Positions 24,854 to 34,436 of a DNA stretch of 64,000 nucleotides are shown piece after piece (position 1 is the first letter of the stretch; each line of letters opens with the position of its first letter). The stretch lies in contig CAZMSH010000001.1 of the NCBI GenBank assembly GCA_964568875.1, positions 1 to 64,000 on the forward strand. The letters run 5' to 3'. The position numbers and the translations under genes were made by a program. The notes beneath the pieces were generated by a model. That model saw only the letters and a program-made list of their open reading frames with translations. It was not told the origin of the DNA and made no database searches. The DNA comes from SLNP01 sp964568875 (lineage in GTDB: Bacteria; Bacteroidota; Bacteroidia; Bacteroidales; VadinHA17).

Positions 24854-26767
24854 TCAGCCGAGTTTCATCTTTTCGACTTCCTCAATATTCCGTTCGTTGG
24901 TGATTGCCTTTGCTACGGGTGTATACAGGAATTCTATCAGGTCCTGGTATTTCTCAGTTATCTTTCCTCTTACCACCTTCATAGTTGAGTTCATCATACC
25001 ATTCTCTTCCGAGAAACCCTCCTCAAGAACACCAATGGCTACCGGGAGCCATCTTTGGGGGAACATATGGCCGAACCGGCCGTTAAGTCTGTATTCGTTC
25101 AGTTCCTGTTCAATTAGCAGGAGAGCTGCCCTTTTGCCTTCGTCTGAGTCAGCGGTGAGTTTTCTCTCTTCAAGATATATTTTCAGTGAGTGCTGATTCG
25201 GCACTATAAGTGCTACGGTATAAGGTTTCTGGTTATTGTAAAGCATACACTGGTCGATATATTTCGACTGTTCCGTAATAGCTTCCTCTATTCCCTCGGG
25301 ACTGAACTTCTCTCCGTCGTCGGCAATCAGAAGGCTTTTGAATCTACCCAGCACATATAGGAATCCGTCCTGCGACATATATCCCATGTCTCCGGTATAA
25401 AGCCATCCGTCTCTGAGCGCCTCTGCTGTTGCCGACTCATTTCTCCAGTATCCCTGCATCACATTACCTCCCCTTATCACAATCTCGCCTTTTTCTCCTG
25501 CCGGCAGTTCGTTACCATCGTCATCGCATATCTTCAGTTCAAGATTATTGACCAGGAACCCTGACGATCCGAGTTTATGTTTGTGTCGTGCATTCGATGA
25601 TATGATGGGAGAGGCTTCTGAGAGGCCGTAGCCCTGGAACATAGGTATGCCAATGGCATAGAAGAATCTCTGCAGTTCGATATCGAGAAGAGCCCCGCCG
25701 CCTATGAAATAGTCGAGCTCACCGCCGAAAACCTCCCTAATCTTACTGAAAAGTATCTTGTCAAACAGTCTGATTAGCGGAGCTTTAAGCTTTTGCAGTC
25801 CTTTGCCTCTGTTCCATCCCTCTTTGTTATATGAATAAGCGAGTTTAACAGCCAGATTAAAGAGAGCTTCTGTAAGCTTGCCTTTTTCCCTTATACCCTT
25901 TTCAATATTCTTTCTGAAGTTTTTTGCCAGTGCGGGTACGCTTAGCAGAAGGTTAGGTTTTATCTCCTTCATGCAAATGGGTATGTTACGCAGGGTCTCC
26001 ATCGGATTTTTACCTGATTTCACTGCAGCGATGCTGGCTCCCTTGCCCATGATACTGTATATGCCTGCAGTATGAGCAAAAGAGTGGTCCCATGGCAGGA
26101 TAAGGAGTGTCTTGTAGAAGGGAGGGATATCCATCAGGCTGTAGGCCTGATAGACATTTGTAACGTAGTTGCCATGAGAGAGTATTATACCCTTTGGATC
26201 GGCAGTGGTTCCCGAAGTATAGCATATATTTGCATAGTCGCTGTATGTCAGGCTGTTGAAGTGGTTTTCAAATGCTTTCATATTATCACCGCCATCGAGC
26301 CACTCACGGCCGGTTTTCCTCACTTCGTTGAAATGTATTTCATTTTCATGATACTCCTCCTGTGCATCGTAGAATATTATTTTTTTAAGGCAGGGACATG
26401 AGGACGCAATCTCTTTCACTTTCCAGGCCTGGCCGGCAGAAACCATAATCATGGTTGATTCGGAGTGATTTATTCTGAATTCTATCTCATCGGGATTCAG
26501 TTTTACCGACAGCGGTACGTTGACGGCTCCGGCATACAAGACACCCAGTTCTCCGATTACCCATGAGTTTCTTCCCTCAGAGAGGAGGCTTATCCGGTCT
26601 CCTTTTTTAATTCCCAGCTGCATGAGGCCTGCTGCGAATTCATAGACCTGTCTGCGGGTCTCTTCGTAGGTGGTTCCCTCGTACCTGTCATTGGGTTTTT
26701 CCCACAGGTAGACATTGTTGCCAAATTGTTCCACACTCTCCTCAAAGAACTGTATAAGTGATTTCAT
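24854..26767 (-). CDS. Long-chain acyl-CoA synthetase (AMP-binding)
   Basis: Adenylate-forming enzyme of 637 residues that activates fatty acids to acyl-CoA. The AMP-binding P-loop is YTSGTTADPKGIILSHGN (about residue 185). GYGLSEASPII, LYTGDMGYMSQDGFLYVLGR and the C-terminal GKITEKY segment complete the conserved set. The FadD-like length and long inter-motif region suggest a long-chain class rather than acetate or propionate activation. It has no signal peptide. It lies upstream of the GH2 gene with a very short gap, though a functional link is unlikely. Confidence 0.9.
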   Translation of the reverse strand: MKSLIQFFEESVEQFGNNVYLWEKPNDRYEGTTYEETRRQVYEFAAGLMQLGIKKGDRISLLSEGRNSWVIGELGVLYAGAVNVPLSVKLNPDEIEFRINHSESTMIMVSAGQAWKVKEIASSCPCLKKIIFYDAQEEYHENEIHFNEVRKTGREWLDGGDNMKAFENHFNSLTYSDYANICYTSGTTADPKGIILSHGNYVTNVYQAYSLMDIPPFYKTLLILPWDHSFAHTAGIYSIMGKGASIAAVKSGKNPMETLRNIPICMKEIKPNLLLSVPALAKNFRKNIEKGIREKGKLTEALFNLAVKLAYSYNKEGWNRGKGLQKLKAPLIRLFDKILFSKIREVFGGELDYFIGGGALLDIELQRFFYAIGIPMFQGYGLSEASPIISSNARHKHKLGSSGFLVNNLELKICDDDGNELPAGEKGEIVIRGGNVMQGYWRNESATAEALRDGWLYTGDMGYMSQDGFLYVLGRFKSLLIADDGEKFSPEGIEEAITEQSKYIDQCMLYNNQKPYTVALIVPNQHSLKIYLEERKLTADSDEGKRAALLLIEQELNEYRLNGRFGHMFPQRWLPVAIGVLEEGFSEENGMMNSTMKVVRGKITEKYQDLIEFLYTPVAKAITNERNIEEVEKMKLG

Positions 26768-26862
26768 ACGAAAATGGTTTTAAATTGGTCAGGTATTTCG
26801 TTAAAAGTGGTACCAATATACGAAAAATGGTTATTAGAGTGTATTGACTGTCAATAATTAGA

Positions 26863-26894
26863 TTTGCACCTGAGTTCAATATATCTTATCTTTG
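26863..26894 (+). promoter_or_regulatory. Promoter of the SPOR-domain lipoprotein gene
   Basis: TTTG (26863-26866), a 20-base spacer, then TATCTTTG (26887-26894). This is one of the best -33/-7 matches in the window, 37-46 bases ahead of the start codon. Confidence 0.65.
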
Positions 26895-26939
26895 ATCGTT
26901 ATAAGAATCAGATTTAATGGATAATAAAATATGATTTAT

Positions 26940-27416
26940 ATGAACAGGACTATTTTATTCGTATTGATCCTTTTGGTTTCTTCTGCAACTTCATGCAAGT
27001 TTATCAAGAAGAAGGGCTGGTTTGGAACCGGCAAGGCAGACACGATGCTTGTATGGCAGGCTCAGCAGGAAAGCCGGAGGGTGGCAGACTCGATTGCACG
27101 TGCCAGGGAGATTTTCGAGGCGCGTGAGCGTGCCAGAATAGACTCTCTGAACAGGGTAGAGCAGGAGAGACTGGAATATGAGGCCAGGTTCAGGTATCAT
27201 ATAGTTGTCGGCAGTTTCATAACTCCGGAATATGCCAGAAGCTTTAATGAATATATGCAGAGCGAGGGCTTTGATTCAAAGATAGTACAGCGTCCCGGAA
27301 GCAGGTTTGAGTTTGTCTCTGCTGAGGTTCATGACAACCTCAGGAAAGCAGTGGAGAGGCTATGGGAGTTTCGCGACACTGTTGTTGTTGATGCCTGGAT
27401 ATATATCAGAAGGTGA
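26940..27416 (+). CDS. SPOR-domain lipoprotein
   Basis: About 158 residues. A hydrophobic N-terminus ends in the lipobox ATSC. It is followed by a basic patch (KFIKKKGW), an Ala/Arg/Glu-rich helix likely to form a coiled coil (about 45-85), and a C-terminal SPOR-like domain beginning YHIVVGSFITPEYARSF. SPOR domains bind denuded peptidoglycan at division sites. The start may be the ATG at 26940 or another at 26931, three codons upstream; only the second residue set differs. It converges on purA, 14 bases away. Confidence 0.78.
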   Translation: MNRTILFVLILLVSSATSCKFIKKKGWFGTGKADTMLVWQAQQESRRVADSIARAREIFEARERARIDSLNRVEQERLEYEARFRYHIVVGSFITPEYARSFNEYMQSEGFDSKIVQRPGSRFEFVSAEVHDNLRKAVERLWEFRDTVVVDAWIYIRR

Positions 27417-27430
27417 TTCCCACAATATGA

Positions 27431-28696
27431 TTATTTCCTGAAGATGGTCTGTTCGCGGTCCGGTCCCGTGGAAATTATTGACACCGGCACGCCTGTTTCA
27501 TCTTCTATCATTCCGATATAATTCTGTAGCTCACGGGGAAGCTTCCCGAACTCCCTTATGCCTGTAATATCCTCACTCCATCCGGGCATTTCCATATAAT
27601 CAGGTGTAATATGTGCTGAATGATCATAAGGGACTTCACCTGTCGCCTTACCATTTATAGTATACGAGTTGCAAACCCTGATACTGGTCAATCCTGTCAG
27701 CACGTCAGCTTTCATCATAAACAGCCTGGTCACCCCGTTGATCATTATGGCGTACTTAAGGGCAGGCAGGTCGAGCCATCCGCATCTTCTTGGCCTGCCT
27801 GTAGTTGAACCGAATTCATGTCCCTGTTTTCTTAGTAGTTCTCCTGTCTTATCGTGCAGCTCGGTAGGGAAGGGTCCGCTGCCCACCCTTGTACAATAGG
27901 CCTTGAAGATGCCAAAAACTTCACCGGTATTGCGGGGAGGAACACCCAGTCCGGTACAGGCACCTGCGGCTATGGTACTTGAACTGGTAACAAACGGGTA
28001 GGAACCGAAGTCTACATCGAGCAGTGTGCCCTGAGCCCCTTCGGCGAGTATTCTTTTTCCCTGTGTGAGCGCATCATTGATGTAGTATTCAGAATTGATA
28101 AGAGTGAATTCCTTCATCAGCTCGACACCCTCAAACCAACCCTTCTCATAATCGGCTAATCTGAATTCTGCTCCGTACATTTTCAGAAGGGCAAGATGAT
28201 CATTAAGCCGTTTTTTATATAGTGATGCAAAGTCTTTATTGAGGATATCGCCAGTACGTATGCCGTTACGTCCGGCCTTGTCAGTATATGCCGGGCCTAT
28301 GCCTTTAAGAGTTGACCCTATCTTGCCTTCACCCTTTACCATCTCGCTGGCAGCATCGAGCATTCTGTGTCCCGGTAATATCAGGTGACTTTTAAGAGAA
28401 ATGAACAACCTGCTGACAAGTTCCTCCTTAGCAAGACCTGTTTTCTCCACTTCGGTTTTGAATATGGCAGGATCGATAACCACACCGTTACCAATGATAT
28501 TAATCTTGCCTTTATGAAATATTCCTGAAGGTATGAGGTGGAGTATATGCTTTACATTATTGAATTCGAGAGTGTGGCCTGCGTTGGGTCCGCCCTGAAA
28601 GCGTGCAATAATATCATATTCGGGAGTGAGAACATCTACTATCTTGCCCTTTCCTTCATCACCCCACTGCAAACCTAACAATATGTCTATCTTCAT
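27431..28696 (-). CDS. purA: Adenylosuccinate synthetase
   Basis: GTP-dependent joining of IMP and aspartate, the first committed step to AMP. The family P-loop GLQWGDEGKGK is at the N-terminus. GPNAGHTL, GSTLKGIGPAYTDKAGRNGIR and the TTGRPRRCGWLD block are all present. At 421 residues it is of normal length and shows no lesion. No other purine gene is adjacent. A near-consensus TAAAATTG lies upstream on the same strand, but I do not call it a promoter. Confidence 0.96.
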   Translation of the reverse strand: MKIDILLGLQWGDEGKGKIVDVLTPEYDIIARFQGGPNAGHTLEFNNVKHILHLIPSGIFHKGKINIIGNGVVIDPAIFKTEVEKTGLAKEELVSRLFISLKSHLILPGHRMLDAASEMVKGEGKIGSTLKGIGPAYTDKAGRNGIRTGDILNKDFASLYKKRLNDHLALLKMYGAEFRLADYEKGWFEGVELMKEFTLINSEYYINDALTQGKRILAEGAQGTLLDVDFGSYPFVTSSSTIAAGACTGLGVPPRNTGEVFGIFKAYCTRVGSGPFPTELHDKTGELLRKQGHEFGSTTGRPRRCGWLDLPALKYAIMINGVTRLFMMKADVLTGLTSIRVCNSYTINGKATGEVPYDHSAHITPDYMEMPGWSEDITGIREFGKLPRELQNYIGMIEDETGVPVSIISTGPDREQTIFRK

Positions 28697-28871
28697 GTTA
28701 CAGAATGTTCTTTCGCAATTTTACAAGGTCACAATTTACGAAATAAATCGACTCGGGAGCAATAAAAAAGTCCAACCAGCTTCATTTACCTTCCTGTTAG
28801 CTGATTTACTGCAGAATCCGGTAATCTGCACAATTAATTGATAAGAGGGCTTCTTTTTGGTAAATAATACA

Positions 28872-28879
28872 TAAATTTG
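28872..28879 (+). promoter_or_regulatory. -7 box upstream of the exported hypothetical
   Basis: TAAATTTG, exact TAnnTTTG form, 66 bases before the start at 28945. A correctly spaced -33 TTG is not evident. Confidence 0.4.
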
Positions 28880-28944
28880 AGTATAAATATCGATCAGAGT
28901 TCATTTTTACTTTGTCTTAACACTATCAAAAATCCTTTGAAATC

Positions 28945-30066
28945 ATGAAAAGAATCAAGAATCTACTTATTTCTGTCATTGCACTGCTGATATTCTCTCA
29001 GGCAGGATTCAGTCAGGATGACATTATTTTCAGAAGGCATCTGATTAAGTCGGGCTACCACGGCTTATTCTACGGAATAGCCATGGATGTAATATTTGAG
29101 ATTGACGGAGCTGCTGCGGCAGGTTTGCCGGTTATAGTAGCCGGTACATCGGTTCTTGTCCCTCTGCTGACTAATTCAGACAAGAGTATCGATTTCGGTC
29201 CCATGATACTAAACGGCCATGGCAAGAGTCTTGGCTGGGCACATGGATTTGCCATTTCGTCCCTCATCTATGGTGAAAACACTTTCAGCGAGGATAATTA
29301 CAAGATATCAGTAGGTCTGGGAGCCCTGTCGAGCATCGGAGGAGGCATTCTGGGGCAGAGTCTTGCCAGAAAGAATATGTGGTCGGAGGGTCGTGTTGAG
29401 CTATACAGGCATTATGGATGGGTACTGCCTTTTGCAGGTTTTTCGACGATGCTTGCTGCTACTGATAATCCCAGGGTTGCAGGGGCAGGGGTATTGCTGT
29501 CAGGAGCCGCAGGGTATTTTGCAGCCGGCAAGATAAGTGACTGGAATGACTATACCAGGGGAGAGATCAGGGCAACCCAGGTACTTTCAACGCTCAACAT
29601 GGGACTTGGGTTCGGTTATATGATAGACAAGCAGGGAGATGGTGATTTTCAGAGGACAGACTTGTTATATCCCGCCCTTGGGGCCCTGTCAGGAACCGTT
29701 ATAGGACATTTCTACAACAGGAACCTTGGCTTTACAACACAGCAGGGACTGCTCACAGCATATGCAGCCACAGGAGGTGCTGTAGTGGGGTTGGGTGTTG
29801 CCTTACTGACAAACTCTGAAGAGATAACACCATATTATCTGATACCCTATGCAACAGGGATGGCTTCGTACATTGCGGCAGTTGAGATTCTCAAGAGGCG
29901 CGGTAACTCCTATTCACTTTCTGAAAGGAGCAACAGGAATAATCTTCAGGTTGCAATAATGCCACAGAACTTGTTAATAAATAACAGATTGGGAGAGAAA
30001 GGATTTATTAAAAACGGAAGATATACAGGGATGCAGCCGATGTTTGCTGCCTCGATCACCTTCTGA
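28945..30066 (+). CDS. Exported hypothetical protein, Gly-rich, possibly membrane-associated
   Basis: 373 residues with a signal peptide of about 23 residues ending GFSQ. The mature part contains several Gly/Ala/Leu-rich stretches (near residues 55-75, 120-135, 150-190, 225-240, 255-285) separated by charged loops. This pattern could be short membrane hairpins or beta-strands of an envelope protein. The C-terminus ends AASITF, compatible with a barrel strand. I do not recognise a family. The gene has its own upstream -7 box and a strong terminator directly after it, so it is probably monocistronic. Confidence 0.7.
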   Translation: MKRIKNLLISVIALLIFSQAGFSQDDIIFRRHLIKSGYHGLFYGIAMDVIFEIDGAAAAGLPVIVAGTSVLVPLLTNSDKSIDFGPMILNGHGKSLGWAHGFAISSLIYGENTFSEDNYKISVGLGALSSIGGGILGQSLARKNMWSEGRVELYRHYGWVLPFAGFSTMLAATDNPRVAGAGVLLSGAAGYFAAGKISDWNDYTRGEIRATQVLSTLNMGLGFGYMIDKQGDGDFQRTDLLYPALGALSGTVIGHFYNRNLGFTTQQGLLTAYAATGGAVVGLGVALLTNSEEITPYYLIPYATGMASYIAAVEILKRRGNSYSLSERSNRNNLQVAIMPQNLLINNRLGEKGFIKNGRYTGMQPMFAASITF

Positions 30067-30069
30067 GAT

Positions 30070-30528
30070 TTAACCCGGCTTATCGCCGGGTTTTTCTTTT
30101 CTGGTTCCGTAGATATATAAAGAGTGGTATTGTGGAATAAAGTCATTCATTTCACAGGCTGTGCGGATAATATCGAGAATTCGCGGATCACAAAACTCTA
30201 TTACCCTGCCGGTCTCCATATCAATAAGGTGGTCGTGTTGTCCGCACTGGAATGAGCGTTCAAACTGGGCCATATTCTTTCCGAACTGGTGTCTTGTGAC
30301 GAGATTGCAGTCCAGCAGCAGTTCAATTGTATTGTACAGAGTGGCACGGCTTACCCTGTAATTCTTGTTCTTCATGAATATGTACAGACTTTCAATGTCG
30401 AAATGGCCGCTGCGTGAGTAGATCTCTTCGAGTATTGCAAATCTCTCAGGTGTTTTTCTGTGACCCTTCTTTTCAAGGTAATTTGTGAATATCTGCCTGA
30501 CTATCTTTTTGGTATCGTCATTAGCCAT
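30070..30528 (-). CDS. Fur-family transcriptional regulator lacking the CxxC zinc pair
   Basis: 152 residues from the ATG at 30528; an upstream in-frame start would overlap the relA end and lacks family homology. The winged-helix part is clear (GHRKTPERFAILEEIYSR, then YRVSRATLYNTIELL). The dimerisation half has HFDIESLY and QHDHLIDMETGRVIEFCD. Where Fur normally has a CxxC structural-zinc pair after HDHLI, this protein has DMET. The metal-binding histidines are kept. The metal or peroxide specificity cannot be assigned, so no symbol is given. It lies 67 bases after the relA stop on the same strand. Confidence 0.9.
   Translation of the reverse strand: MANDDTKKIVRQIFTNYLEKKGHRKTPERFAILEEIYSRSGHFDIESLYIFMKNKNYRVSRATLYNTIELLLDCNLVTRHQFGKNMAQFERSFQCGQHDHLIDMETGRVIEFCDPRILDIIRTACEMNDFIPQYHSLYIYGTRKEKPGDKPG
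30072..30100 (+). terminator. Terminator of the exported hypothetical, inside the fur 3' end
   Basis: Stem AACCCGGC (30072-30079) / GCCGGGTT (30085-30092) with a 5-base loop, then TTTCTTTT. It begins 6 bases after the rightward stop codon. The same DNA encodes the last residues (KPGDKPG) of the Fur-family protein on the other strand. On the minus strand no T-run follows. Confidence 0.8.
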
Positions 30529-30595
30529 AACTGATCCAATTAAAAACAAGAGCAAATTTATGATTTTTTTCATATCCTGTGAAGAAACAGGATGT

Positions 30596-32857
30596 TTATT
30601 CTGTATACTCTTCAACCCGTCTTACAGAATCGAGGCCTTTAATGTTTGATATTTTGAGTATAACGTTGTTGAGGTCATTGGAATGATGTACATACAGGTC
30701 GATCGTACCTTCGAATATACCATTGTTGACAGATATGTTGATGTTTCGCATGTTAACATTCAGCTCATGCGATATTATGTGGGTGATCTCGCTTGCAAGG
30801 CCCATACGGTCGATACCTGTCATCTTTATTCTGGCAAGGAATGATACCAGTTTATGTATTGTCCACTTTACTGCTATAATCCTGTCGCCCTCGTTTGACA
30901 ACAGTCTTATGGCTACCGGGCATCTGGGCTTATGAATCACTATTGAGTCTCCCTTTCCTATATAACCGATTACCTCATCGCCCGGTATCGGATTGCAACA
31001 GTTCGCAATTTCGTATGATGGTTTGTCGTTACCAAGACTCTCACGGAGCAGATACGGTACCTTCTTATCAATAACGGGTTGCTTTTTCTGCTTTTCCTTT
31101 TCAGTATCTTTCCTGCTCTGGTCTCTTTTCGATCCTGCAAGTCGTAGTTCCCAGTACTTGATCAGTTTTTGAGTGGGGTTTTGTCGTACCACTTTCTTCA
31201 GATTGTCGAGAGTTATTATTCCCAACCCGATTTTTGAATAGAGTTCATCTTTATTCAGAACCTCGTAAGCAGGAAGGAGTTTTTTAAATACCCCTGACCC
31301 GGGCTGTACTCCCAGTTCTGCGAGTTTCTTTTCCAGTATCTCTTTTCCCTTGTGCAGCCTGTCTTTTGTTTCAGCCTTCAGTGCATCGGAGATAGCAGAC
31401 TTAGCCTTGGCTGTCTGCACATAAGAGAGCCATTCCTTTTCAGGTCTGGCTATGTCAGAGGTGATAATCTCTACCTGGTCGCCACTCTGCAATATAGTAC
31501 TCAGGGGCTGGAGTTTATAATTCACCTTTGCACCTATTGCCTTGTTGCCTATCTCAGTATGTATCTCATAGGCAAAATCGAGGGCTGTAGATCCTTTTGG
31601 CATATTTATCAGGTAACCCTTTGGCGTAAAAACCATAATCTCTGTTGAGAAAAGGCTCATTTTGAACTCATCAAGGAACTCTATCGGGTCTTCAAGGGGG
31701 TTTTCGAGCATTACCCTTATCTTTTTGATCCATTTATCGAGTTCGTTCTCGCGGGCCGGTTCTCCCTTATATCTCCAGTGAGCAGCATAACCCCTCTCTG
31801 CAATTTCATCCATCCTGCGGCTCCTGATCTGCACCTCTACCCATTTGCCCTCCGGCCCCATTACCGTAAGGTGCAAAGCCTCGTATCCATTTGGTTTGGG
31901 TCTGTTTACCCAGTCTCTCAGCCGGTCGGGTTTAGAAGGATAAAAATCTGTAATAATGGAGAAGATATCCCAGCATTGTGTTTTCTCCGGAATATCGGGC
32001 AGCGGTTCGAATACTATCCTTACTGCCAGTATGTCGTATATCTCTTCAAAGGGGACATTTTTTGCCTGCATCTTCTTCCATACCGAATATATTGATTTCG
32101 GACGTCCGCTTATGTCGAATATATATCCGGCCCCGGTAAGCCTCTCAATGATTGGCATTGAGAATTTATTTATCAGGGCAAGGTTCTTTTTTTCACCATG
32201 CTTGATTTTTCTGGCAATCTCTTCAAATATACGCGGGTGGCGGTACTTAAGGCTTAGGTCTTCCAGTTCGGTTTTTATGGCATACAAGCCCAGCCTGTGG
32301 GCCAGAGGTGCGTAAAGATAAATGGTTTCACCGGCCACCTTCATCTTCTTGTGTTCGGGTAATGAGTCGAGGGTGCGCATGTTATGCAACCGGTCTGCTA
32401 TCTTAATCAGTATAACCCTGATATCGTCGCTTATGGTCAGCAGCATCCTCCTGAAGTTTTCAGCCTGCAGAGAGGAGTTTTCCTTGTTATATGTTCCGGA
32501 GATTTTTGTAAGTCCGTCAATCAGTGTTGCTATCTTCCCTCCGAATTCTTTTTCAATATCCTCCAGCGTGGCTTCAGTGTCTTCGACAACATCATGAAGC
32601 AGTGCTGCTGTAATTGACTTTGCTCCAAGACCTATCTCCTGATTAACTATGCGTGCAACCGCTATCGGATGTATAACATAAGGCTCGCCCGACTTCCTTC
32701 TCATATTCCAGTGAGCTTCATTTGCAACACTGAATGCTTTTTCGATCATCTCTCTGTCACCGGGCTTGTCACACCGATAAAGATTGTTCATCAGCAGTTC
32801 ATATTCTTCACTGATTTTCTTAACATCTTCATCGTCAAAAACATTCTTGTCAACCAT
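30596..32857 (-). CDS. Bifunctional (p)ppGpp synthetase/hydrolase
   Basis: RelA/SpoT-family protein of 753 residues. The hydrolase domain is intact: RKSGEPYVIHP at 54-64 and HDVVEDT at 88-94. The synthetase domain has GRPKSIYSVWKKMQ, YDILAVRIVF and the NGYEALHLTVMGP block, with EVQIRS and AAHWRYKG. A TGS domain (VFTPKGYLINMPKGSTALDFAYEIH) and a C-terminal zinc-finger/ACT region follow. Both activities therefore appear possible. Bacteroidota often carry two such proteins, so the symbol is left open between relA and spoT. A -7 box lies 35 bases upstream. Confidence 0.94.
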   Translation of the reverse strand: MVDKNVFDDEDVKKISEEYELLMNNLYRCDKPGDREMIEKAFSVANEAHWNMRRKSGEPYVIHPIAVARIVNQEIGLGAKSITAALLHDVVEDTEATLEDIEKEFGGKIATLIDGLTKISGTYNKENSSLQAENFRRMLLTISDDIRVILIKIADRLHNMRTLDSLPEHKKMKVAGETIYLYAPLAHRLGLYAIKTELEDLSLKYRHPRIFEEIARKIKHGEKKNLALINKFSMPIIERLTGAGYIFDISGRPKSIYSVWKKMQAKNVPFEEIYDILAVRIVFEPLPDIPEKTQCWDIFSIITDFYPSKPDRLRDWVNRPKPNGYEALHLTVMGPEGKWVEVQIRSRRMDEIAERGYAAHWRYKGEPARENELDKWIKKIRVMLENPLEDPIEFLDEFKMSLFSTEIMVFTPKGYLINMPKGSTALDFAYEIHTEIGNKAIGAKVNYKLQPLSTILQSGDQVEIITSDIARPEKEWLSYVQTAKAKSAISDALKAETKDRLHKGKEILEKKLAELGVQPGSGVFKKLLPAYEVLNKDELYSKIGLGIITLDNLKKVVRQNPTQKLIKYWELRLAGSKRDQSRKDTEKEKQKKQPVIDKKVPYLLRESLGNDKPSYEIANCCNPIPGDEVIGYIGKGDSIVIHKPRCPVAIRLLSNEGDRIIAVKWTIHKLVSFLARIKMTGIDRMGLASEITHIISHELNVNMRNINISVNNGIFEGTIDLYVHHSNDLNNVILKISNIKGLDSVRRVEEYTE

Positions 32858-32891
32858 ATTCCGGCGGTTATCAGAGCCTCGTAAGAAAGTA

Positions 32892-32899
32892 CAAATATA
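32892..32899 (-). promoter_or_regulatory. -7 box of the relA/spoT gene
   Basis: TATATTTG on the minus strand, 35 bases ahead of the start at 32857. The -33 position has no good TTG, so only the -7 element is supported. Confidence 0.45.
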
Positions 32900-32954
32900 A
32901 TTCAGTTGGTTGACATTCTTAACGGCAAGAGAGGATATTATTCAGACACAGAAG

Positions 32955-34436
32955 CTAATTGTTGTAAATAAGCGCTACCGTTCCGGTCATCTCTTTTGCC
33001 TGCCCCGATGGTGTTTTTATCCTAAGAAACCAAAGGTACACATCCGGGGGCAGCTTTTCCCCTTTCAGGGTTCCGTCCCATTGTTCTGTATACTTATCTG
33101 TTCTGAAAAGTATCCTTCCTTCCCTGTTTCTGACTATCATCAGGTATTCTGTCGGGGTAAAGGCCATTACTGGTCCGAAGTAGTCATTTAAGCCATTGCC
33201 GTCGGGTGTGAATGCATTTGGCATATAGAATGATTCAGGGCCTTCAAGGCATACCGTGTTTGATACTGACTCATAAATACCGCCATCTGATATTGCACTT
33301 AATGCAGTGAGTCTGAAGCAGGTCTCTGCTCCTGTGATTTCATATATCAGGTTACGGTAATCTATTGCATATGATGAATCAGACGGAGAGAGCCTGGCCA
33401 TTTCCATGAAATAGGCATCTCCGGTGTGGTATTGCAGAAGGTATTCTTCAACACCCTGAGCCCATCCTGTATATTGGTTCCATCTGAACAATAGAACAGG
33501 ATCAGACAGTTCATATGACAGAACAATATTTCCGGCGGGGTGGGAAGAGATGAGAGGTGTTCCACAGTTATTAATAACTTCAGCAATATATGAGTACCTC
33601 CGGTTTGTGGTTACCTGGCTGTCGGTTATATTAAATGAACCTCCTGTTGACCTGATGCTTACTGTCGTTACGTAGTCACCCTCTTCCTCCTTTCGCAATA
33701 TTCTGAAATTATCGAGTTCCGACTGCGGGTCATAACTTACCGATACCTCAATCTGGTCAGATGAGTTTACCGTTATGTTTGAGATTTGTAACCATGCAGG
33801 TGGCTTCTCAATGTCGGTAAGAACAGATACCCAATTCGACAGTGAAACGGAATTATCAGCCATCACGGCCTGTACCATAAGCAGGTAGCTTCGGTCTGTC
33901 TCAAAGGCTGTCCATTCAAATGTCTGTCCGGCCTGTGTCGCTGTGAATATTTTCATGAACTCACCACCTTCTTCTGAGGCATAGACCTCATATGCCGTTA
34001 CTGTGGTGTTTACAGGGGTGTATTCCGACCATGAGATATCAATTTTGTTATTACATGTATCGAGGTCGGCCGTAAGGAACACTGTACCCAGGGGATTTGA
34101 CAACGGACTGATATTAAGCTCGTTGTCTATTGCTGCCACTACATATGACTCACTGAAGAATAGGGCGCCTGTCGAATAGTCTGTAAAGGTAAGAGATGAT
34201 GGATTCCACAGTGTGTCGACGGCATATCCTTCATTATTGCGGTATCTGTATATGACGTATCCGGCAACACCTGATGACGGGCTTGCTGTCCATGTCAGGG
34301 TTGCAGATGCAGATTGGTTATTTACCGTTACATTGTCAAGGACAGGTGGCAGCGGCTGGGAATAACATTCTGACGTGCCCTGCATAATATGGGCTGCTAT
34401 CATCATTAAGAATATGATATACCGGTGATTTCTCAT
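32955..34436 (-). CDS. Secreted fibronectin-like protein with T9SS type-B C-terminal domain
   Basis: 493 residues with an N-terminal signal peptide (to about residue 27). Residues about 28-400 form several fibronectin type III-like modules (ATLTWTASPSSGVAGYVIYR; ISWSEYTPVN with TAYEVYAS). The C-terminal 85 residues are the gliding-motility/CHU_C domain, recognisable from YMPNAFTPDGNGLNDYF, FRTDKYTEQWDG and LPPDVYLWFLRI. That domain directs type IX secretion. No enzyme domain is visible. Its start overlaps the stop of the upstream M16 gene by 4 bases, so the protein is made together with the protease pair. Confidence 0.85.
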   Translation of the reverse strand: MRNHRYIIFLMMIAAHIMQGTSECYSQPLPPVLDNVTVNNQSASATLTWTASPSSGVAGYVIYRYRNNEGYAVDTLWNPSSLTFTDYSTGALFFSESYVVAAIDNELNISPLSNPLGTVFLTADLDTCNNKIDISWSEYTPVNTTVTAYEVYASEEGGEFMKIFTATQAGQTFEWTAFETDRSYLLMVQAVMADNSVSLSNWVSVLTDIEKPPAWLQISNITVNSSDQIEVSVSYDPQSELDNFRILRKEEEGDYVTTVSIRSTGGSFNITDSQVTTNRRYSYIAEVINNCGTPLISSHPAGNIVLSYELSDPVLLFRWNQYTGWAQGVEEYLLQYHTGDAYFMEMARLSPSDSSYAIDYRNLIYEITGAETCFRLTALSAISDGGIYESVSNTVCLEGPESFYMPNAFTPDGNGLNDYFGPVMAFTPTEYLMIVRNREGRILFRTDKYTEQWDGTLKGEKLPPDVYLWFLRIKTPSGQAKEMTGTVALIYNN

